DNA from: Synergistaceae bacterium
GTDB taxonomy: Bacteria > Synergistota > Synergistia > Synergistales > Synergistaceae
Assembly: GCA_031263445.1 (NCBI GenBank)
Contig: JAISFV010000050.1
Span: 1-47,760 of the forward strand
Reading direction: 5' to 3'
Length of the DNA stretch: 47,760 nt
Positions 43,389 through 47,760 of this stretch are shown piece by piece. Under the pieces are notes generated by a model, which was not told the DNA's origin, did not search any database, and saw only the letters and a program-made list of their open reading frames with translations. The position numbers and the translations under genes are program-made. Position 1 is the stretch's first letter; the number at the start of each line of letters is the position of its first letter.

Positions 43389-43671
43389 TCACCCTTCCCT
43401 CGCGATAAGTCAGATAGTCGGCGCAGTTCCGCGCCGCACTGGAATCCGCAAAGAAGTATACCGCATGGCCGTTTTTTTTCAATACGGCGCTGTCAGGCAC
43501 TGAGTATGACGGCCGCGCAGGGGGCGAGGCCCGTAAAAGCAGAGCCGCGTCGAAAAAAGACGGGAAGCTCCTGAATCGAACGGAAACGGAACCGGCGACG
43601 GCTGAAACGCCCCGCAAAAGTATTGGCAGCAGCCGGTTCGTTGAACGGGTTGATCTCCCCGCTTTCGTCAA
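43357..43671 (-). CDS. Possible small protein upstream of ilvE
   Basis: A minus-strand frame of about 80-104 residues whose last 32 bases overlap the ilvE start. The later part reads naturally (LKKNGHAVYFFADSSAARNC, ADYLTYREGRVSEREL) with codon use like the neighbours; the first part is less convincing and the TTG start lacks a ribosome binding site. No family recognised. It could be a coupled leader ORF. Confidence 0.35.
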   Translation of the reverse strand: MTKAGRSTRSTNRLLPILLRGVSAVAGSVSVRFRSFPSFFDAALLLRASPPARPSYSVPDSAVLKKNGHAVYFFADSSAARNCADYLTYREGRVSERELKHPED

Positions 43672-43679
43672 TGTGCGTT

Positions 43680-43708
43680 TTACTCGCTTGCCTCAGCCAA
43701 GATATAAT
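43680..43708 (+). promoter_or_regulatory. Putative promoter for the pxpBCA operon
   Basis: TATAAT (43703-43708) is perfect; a weak -35, TTACTC (43680-43685), lies 17 bp upstream. It sits about 160 bp before the pxpB start. The rest of 43389-43866 has only the small minus-strand ORF and a partial plus-strand frame (see findings). Confidence 0.5.
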
Positions 43709-43719
43709 AGGCGGGAGCA

Positions 43720-43745
43720 GTCACCCGATACGGGTGACGATTTTT
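43720..43745 (+). promoter_or_regulatory. Perfect palindrome with T-tract just downstream of the promoter
   Basis: GTCACCCGATACGGGTGAC (19 bp: 8-bp arms, 3-bp centre) begins 11 bases after the -10 box and is followed by GATTTTT. It could be a repressor operator overlapping the transcription start, or a short attenuator hairpin. Confidence 0.55.
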
Positions 43746-43866
43746 GGCTGCGCAATGGCCGCCTTCACGGCATGGACGGGATTATGCCCGTTCAGCGGCA
43801 TTGCAGACCTGTTTGGGCAGACGAACCAGAGACGCTGCTGTTTTATGACCGGGAGGATGTGACGGC

Positions 43867-44613
43867 ATGTATGATGAACCCAGATTTCTCGGTTCCGGCG
43901 ATAGCTGCATGGTCGTGGAATTTTCGGACGCCATCGAGATGGCGGCGAACGTCAGGCTCCAGAGCCTGAGGCGAAAACTTGCCGCGCAGGATATAAAGGG
44001 GATACGCGAGTCTGTCCCCACGTACCGATCTCTTTCGATTCACCATGACCCGATCATTCTGCCTCGGGAAAAACTGGAGAGGATCGTTCAGAGCGCGCTC
44101 TGCGGATTGGGCGACGAGGATGACAGGGAGAGGCGAATTCTCGTGATGCCAGTAGCGTACGGCGGCGAGAACGGGCCGGATATGGCGAACGTCTGTTCGC
44201 ACACGGGGCTAGACGAGGAAGAGGTCATCAAGCGCCATACGTCAAGGGATTGTTATTGCTACATGCTTGGCTTTACGCCCGGGTTCAGCTATCTGGGCGG
44301 GCTGGATGAAAGCCTGGCAACCCCGAGGCTGAAAAACCCGCGCACGCTCATACCGGCCGGAAGCGTCGGCATCGCGGGGAAACAAACAGGGGCTTACAGC
44401 ATAGACAGCCCAGGAGGGTGGCAACTGATAGGGCGTACCCCGCTGAAACTTTTCGACCCGGACGATCCGAAAAACCCGACGCTGATAGACGCGGGCGACT
44501 GGATACGGTTTTCGAGCATATCCGACGACGAGTACAAACGCATAAAGCGCGAGGCAGACGCTTGCGGATACGCGCCTGAGAGGAGGGTCGAGACGAATGC
44601 CGTTCAGGGTTGA
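43867..44613 (+). CDS. pxpB: 5-oxoprolinase subunit PxpB (KipI-like)
   Basis: A 248-residue PxpB/KipI protein. VMPVAYGGENGPDMANVC, CYMLGFTPGFSYLGGLDESL and PAGSVGIAGKQTGAYSIDSP are family features. With PxpC and PxpA it hydrolyses 5-oxoproline to glutamate using ATP. GGAGG lies 10 bases before the ATG. The next gene overlaps it by 17 bp. Confidence 0.93.
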   Translation: MYDEPRFLGSGDSCMVVEFSDAIEMAANVRLQSLRRKLAAQDIKGIRESVPTYRSLSIHHDPIILPREKLERIVQSALCGLGDEDDRERRILVMPVAYGGENGPDMANVCSHTGLDEEEVIKRHTSRDCYCYMLGFTPGFSYLGGLDESLATPRLKNPRTLIPAGSVGIAGKQTGAYSIDSPGGWQLIGRTPLKLFDPDDPKNPTLIDAGDWIRFSSISDDEYKRIKREADACGYAPERRVETNAVQG

Positions 44614-45580
44614 AAAACCCGGGATGCTGACGCTTGTACAGGATCTCGGCAGATGGGGACATCAATTCAGGGGACTTACAGTTTCAGGGCCGATGGATCA
44701 GTTTTCCCTGCGTATCGGCAATGTGATGCTGGGCAACGAAGAAAACGACGCGGCGCTCGAAATCACGCTGCCTGGCCTCGAAATCGTATTCCAGAGCGAA
44801 TGCTGCGTCGCGCTGACAGGCGCGAACTTCCGCATAGAAATAGACGGCGTCTCGGCGCCGGCGTGGACAGTTTGCCGCGTCAGAAACGGCAGCCGCCTCG
44901 TCATTAAAGGTTTTTCCGGCACGCCGGACGGCTGCCGCGCTTATCTCTGCATGAGCGGAGGAATAGACGTCCCTGTCGTCATGGGAAGCCGTTCGACATT
45001 CACGAGAGGCAGACTGGGCGGTTACAAAGGACGGGCGCTGGCAGCGGGAGATGTCGTCGGGCTTTGTGAGCCGAAACCCCTTTGGCGTCTGGCTGAAGGG
45101 TTTTTCTGTCCGCCCGAATTTCGCCCAGGCCGTTTTGACGGCGGGCCTCTGGCGGCGACGGACGGGCCGCAGGCCGACGCTTTCACGGAGAAGGGAATCA
45201 AGACGTTCTATAATGAAGTTTATACAGTGACCAATGAAATCGACAGGATGGGCTACCGTCTCGACGGTCCGGTGATCGAACACAGAACGGGCGCGGACAT
45301 CGTTTCTGACGGCATCGTCCACGGCTCAGTCCAGATTCCGGGTGACGGCAAGCCCATTGTCCTCATGGCCGACCGCCAGACAACCGGCGGTTATACTAAA
45401 ATTGCCGTGGTTAGCACATGGTCCGCCGCGAGGCTAGCGCAGAAGATGCCGGGCGATGCTGTGCGTTTTTGCAGGGTGACGGAAAAAGAAGCTACGAAAT
45501 ATCTTGTGGATTTCGAGAGCGATTTACGCGCCGTAGATGAACTGCGCGCGACTTACAGGTCAAGGAGGCATACGTTATGA
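44597..45580 (+). CDS. pxpC: 5-oxoprolinase subunit PxpC (KipA-like)
   Basis: A 327-residue PxpC/KipA protein: KPGMLTLVQDLGRWGHQ and GPMDQFSLRIGNVMLGNEEN at the start, then SGGIDVPVVMGSRSTFTRG and the C-terminal ADRQTTGGYTKIAVVSTWS. It works with PxpB and PxpA on oxoproline. GAGGAGGG precedes its ATG inside the end of pxpB. It overlaps pxpA by 4 bases (ATGA). Confidence 0.93.
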   Translation: MPFRVEKPGMLTLVQDLGRWGHQFRGLTVSGPMDQFSLRIGNVMLGNEENDAALEITLPGLEIVFQSECCVALTGANFRIEIDGVSAPAWTVCRVRNGSRLVIKGFSGTPDGCRAYLCMSGGIDVPVVMGSRSTFTRGRLGGYKGRALAAGDVVGLCEPKPLWRLAEGFFCPPEFRPGRFDGGPLAATDGPQADAFTEKGIKTFYNEVYTVTNEIDRMGYRLDGPVIEHRTGADIVSDGIVHGSVQIPGDGKPIVLMADRQTTGGYTKIAVVSTWSAARLAQKMPGDAVRFCRVTEKEATKYLVDFESDLRAVDELRATYRSRRHTL

Positions 45581-46350
45581 GCTGTGTTTCGATTGATATG
45601 AACAGTGACCTCGGAGAAGGGTTCGGGGTATGGGAGATGGGCGACGACGCGGCTGTTTTATCGTCCGTGTCGTCAGCGAACATAGCCTGCGGCTATCATG
45701 CCGGAGATCCGACGACGATGCGTGAAACGGTGAAGCTATGCGCGGAACGCGGCGTAGCGATAGGCGCGCACGTCTCATATCCCGATCTCGTCGGTTTCGG
45801 CAGAAGGAACATGAACTGTTCTCCGCAGGAAGTATACGACTACTGCCTTTATCAGATAGGAGCGCTGTCGGCGTTTTGCAAAGCACAAGGCGTGCGGATT
45901 CAGCACGTCAAACCGCACGGCGCGCTGTACAATCAAGCGGCGAAGGACAAAAAACTCGCAGATGCCATAGTGTCCGCAGTGGCTGACACGAAAGAAGAAA
46001 TCATATTGACGGGACTCGCCGGTTCCGAGTTTGAAGGGGCGGCGGCATCGGCCGGGGTGAAATTCGCCGCCGAGGCTTTCGCGGACAGGGCTTACAATAA
46101 AGACGGCTCGCTCGTGCCGCGCTCGACGGAGGGCAGCGTGATTCACGACGCAGCTCTCGCCGCGGGCCGTGTCGTTCAGATGGTGACGAAGGGAACGGTA
46201 ACGGCATCCGACGGCACTGAAATTCAATTCAGGCCGGACACGATTTGCCTGCACGGAGATACCAGGGAAGCCGTCGAAATGGCTTCCGCTGTCTGTCGCG
46301 CGCTCGTAGCGGCGGGAGTGGAAATAAAACCGCTGAGGGAGGTCATGTGA
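45577..46350 (+). CDS. pxpA: 5-oxoprolinase subunit PxpA (LamB/YcsF family)
   Basis: A 257-residue LamB/YcsF-family protein: [55 protein letters not shown] and [16 protein letters not shown] are all hallmark segments. It carries the catalytic part of the oxoprolinase complex. AAGGAGG precedes the ATG. It lies one base before the ycsI-type gene. Confidence 0.95.
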   Translation: MSCVSIDMNSDLGEGFGVWEMGDDAAVLSSVSSANIACGYHAGDPTTMRETVKLCAERGVAIGAHVSYPDLVGFGRRNMNCSPQEVYDYCLYQIGALSAFCKAQGVRIQHVKPHGALYNQAAKDKKLADAIVSAVADTKEEIILTGLAGSEFEGAAASAGVKFAAEAFADRAYNKDGSLVPRSTEGSVIHDAALAAGRVVQMVTKGTVTASDGTEIQFRPDTICLHGDTREAVEMASAVCRALVAAGVEIKPLREVM

Positions 46351-46351
46351 G

Positions 46352-47155
46352 ATGAAACACACTGTCGAAACGCTCGCGCACGTTACGGCGAAAGAAGCGA
46401 GGGCAATAATCAGAAACTGTGAATGGACAGCCCCGACGTCCGGATTGTCGCTCAGTTACGTGCAAGCCAACATGATCATACTGCCCAAGGACTGGGCGTA
46501 CGATTTTCTGCTTTACGCGACGCGAAACCCGAAACCATGCCCTATCCTGGACGTGACGGAAGCGGGTGATCCGGAGCCGAAATTAATTGCCCCGGGCGCG
46601 GACGTGCGGGTCGATCTGCCAAAGTACAGGATATGGAAAGACGGAAAACTCGTTGGCGAACCGTCGGATATCAAATCGGAATGGAGGGACGATTTGGTCG
46701 CTTTTATGATAGGTTGCTCTTTCTCGTTCGAGAGCGCCCTGTTGGAAGCGGGCATAGGGATCCGTCATATCGAGGAAGATGTCAATGTACCCATGTATCT
46801 GACTAATGTCCCATGCAGACCGGCCGGGCGTTTTTCTGGAAACACGGTGATGAGCATGAGGCCAGTGCCACATTCTCAAGTAGTCAAAGCCGTGACATGC
46901 ACGGCGCGTTTCCCGTCTGTACACGGCGCGCCCATGCATATCGGAGACCCGTCAGCGATAGGGATAAAGGACATAAGCCGTCCAGATTTCGGTGACGCGG
47001 TTACGATCAAGGACGGCGAAACCCCTGTATTCTGGGCCTGTGGCGTCACGCCGCAAGCTGCGGTCATGCAGTCGAAGCCGCCGTTTGCGATAACGCACGC
47101 TCCCGGCCACATGTTCATCGCCGACAGGCGCGATTCGGATTACGCGGTATTTTAA
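46352..47155 (+). CDS. ycsI: Putative hydro-lyase, YcsI/DUF1445 family
   Basis: A 267-residue DUF1445 protein: [57 protein letters not shown] and [18 protein letters not shown]. The family is related to D-glutamate cyclase, which makes 5-oxo-D-proline, so it would feed the oxoprolinase genes upstream. GGAGG lies 9 bases before the ATG. The order KipI-KipA-YcsF-YcsI is an established arrangement. No transporter gene is present. Confidence 0.9.
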   Translation: MKHTVETLAHVTAKEARAIIRNCEWTAPTSGLSLSYVQANMIILPKDWAYDFLLYATRNPKPCPILDVTEAGDPEPKLIAPGADVRVDLPKYRIWKDGKLVGEPSDIKSEWRDDLVAFMIGCSFSFESALLEAGIGIRHIEEDVNVPMYLTNVPCRPAGRFSGNTVMSMRPVPHSQVVKAVTCTARFPSVHGAPMHIGDPSAIGIKDISRPDFGDAVTIKDGETPVFWACGVTPQAAVMQSKPPFAITHAPGHMFIADRRDSDYAVF

Positions 47156-47173
47156 GGAACCGCCGATGAAATG

Positions 47174-47686
47174 TCATTCTGCTCCCAGAATCGTGTCCGC
47201 GATTGGTGAGACGAAGGACGTGGTCGGGAAGGAATCCCATGGAAAGAGTATCCAGGTGTCTTGGCTGAACTCGGTGATGAACGTGTCAATGATCGGCCTG
47301 CCCTCGGGCTTCGCGTATACCGTCGCGAAGTGTATCCCTGGAAACATCTTGCGCGTCTCTACCGCAGTCCGCCCGGTGTCCACGAGGTCGTCGATGATGA
47401 GCCACGTCTCGTCCATGTCGGCCAGGTCAGGCCGCTTGAGTATGTCGATCCGGTCGCTCTGGTTGCGGATCGTGTAGCTGGATATGCAGACGGTGTCCAC
47501 CACCCTTATGTTGAGCTCGCGGGCTATTATCGCGGCTGGAACGAGGCCTCCCCTCGCTATGGCGATTATCTTCGACCATTCCTTCCTTATCGCCAGCAAT
47601 TTCCACGCGAGAGCCCTGCAGTCGTTCTGCAGTTGATCCCACGAAATTGAAAACGTATTGTGATACCGTTCGGTCACGTCTCCCAT
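47174..47686 (-). CDS. gpt: Xanthine-guanine phosphoribosyltransferase
   Basis: The ATG at 47686 has GAGG 5 bases upstream and gives 170 residues. The PRPP site is LIIDDLVDTGRTA (96-108) and IAIARGGLVPAAIIARELNI (41-60), VDTVCISSYTIRNQ and the AKPEGRP segment are as in E. coli Gpt. It salvages xanthine, guanine and hypoxanthine to nucleotides. It converges with ycsI; 18 bp separate their stops. Nothing was recognised after it in 47687-47760. Confidence 0.92.
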   Translation of the reverse strand: MGDVTERYHNTFSISWDQLQNDCRALAWKLLAIRKEWSKIIAIARGGLVPAAIIARELNIRVVDTVCISSYTIRNQSDRIDILKRPDLADMDETWLIIDDLVDTGRTAVETRKMFPGIHFATVYAKPEGRPIIDTFITEFSQDTWILFPWDSFPTTSFVSPIADTILGAE

Positions 47687-47760
47687 GGTTGCCTCATCCC
47701 CTAGGCATGAAATCTCGTGCAGCGGTCTCAATATTACCGGATTTTTTAAGGAAGAACAGA

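Overview
The window looks like a chromosomal segment of a Synergistota bacterium, related to Cloacibacillus, Synergistes or Pyramidobacter; this placement is an inference. The supports are a secreted protein ending in a Synergist-CTERM-type tail (a Gly-Gly-Gly-Cys motif, a hydrophobic helix and a basic end), an SLH-like envelope protein, a patatin fused to an outer-membrane barrel (so a diderm envelope), several secreted proteins with FlgT-C-like repeats, and fairly high GC with GC-rich third codon positions. No rRNA or tRNA gene was recognised.

Layout. 1-2021 (+): the end of a Pro-rich protein of unknown function, a frame-disrupted winged-helix remnant, and dinB (DNA polymerase IV). 2210-5619 (-): an AT-richer accessory stretch with a secreted serpin, a truncated second serpin, a small SLH-like secreted protein behind a consensus promoter, and an orphan CdiA-CT-like nuclease. 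5748-7620: a Synergist-CTERM surface protein with its own promoter and terminator. 7633-19109 (-): a housekeeping run whose transcription order is tig, clpP, clpX, lon, engB, valS, folC and a Gfo/Idh/MocA oxidoreductase. The clpX-lon-engB-valS part is tightly overlapped. 19281-24786: a small unknown gene, cheR, a C45-type hydrolase, rsmG and a PlpD-like patatin.

24911-30591 (-) holds five small to mid-sized secreted proteins (FlgT-C-like, TPR, coiled-coil, Pro/Tyr-rich and tandem-repeat types). In the middle is a (CCTG)20 microsatellite inside a short ORF with a strong ribosome binding site, a likely phase-variable locus. A MITE-like inverted repeat (30659-30856) marks the end of this block.

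30867-43388 (-) is a near-continuous 12.5-kb run. It starts at ilvE and the nonulosonic-acid genes (NeuB/PseI-type synthase, PseG-type hydrolase, GNAT), followed by an ATP-grasp ligase, a methyltransferase, an SDR, an acyl carrier protein, a split transketolase, an adenylate-forming ligase, a LuxE-like acyl-protein synthetase and a LuxC-like acyl reductase. The LuxC-LuxE-ligase-ACP-SDR-transketolase set has no luxAB and looks like a pathway that makes an aldehyde, extends it by a ketol unit and reduces it, probably to build or decorate a surface or flagellar sugar. It is the best candidate here for an undescribed system.

43680-47686: a promoter followed by a perfect palindrome, then pxpB-pxpC-pxpA (5-oxoprolinase) with a YcsI/DUF1445 hydro-lyase, and a convergent gpt (xanthine-guanine phosphoribosyltransferase).
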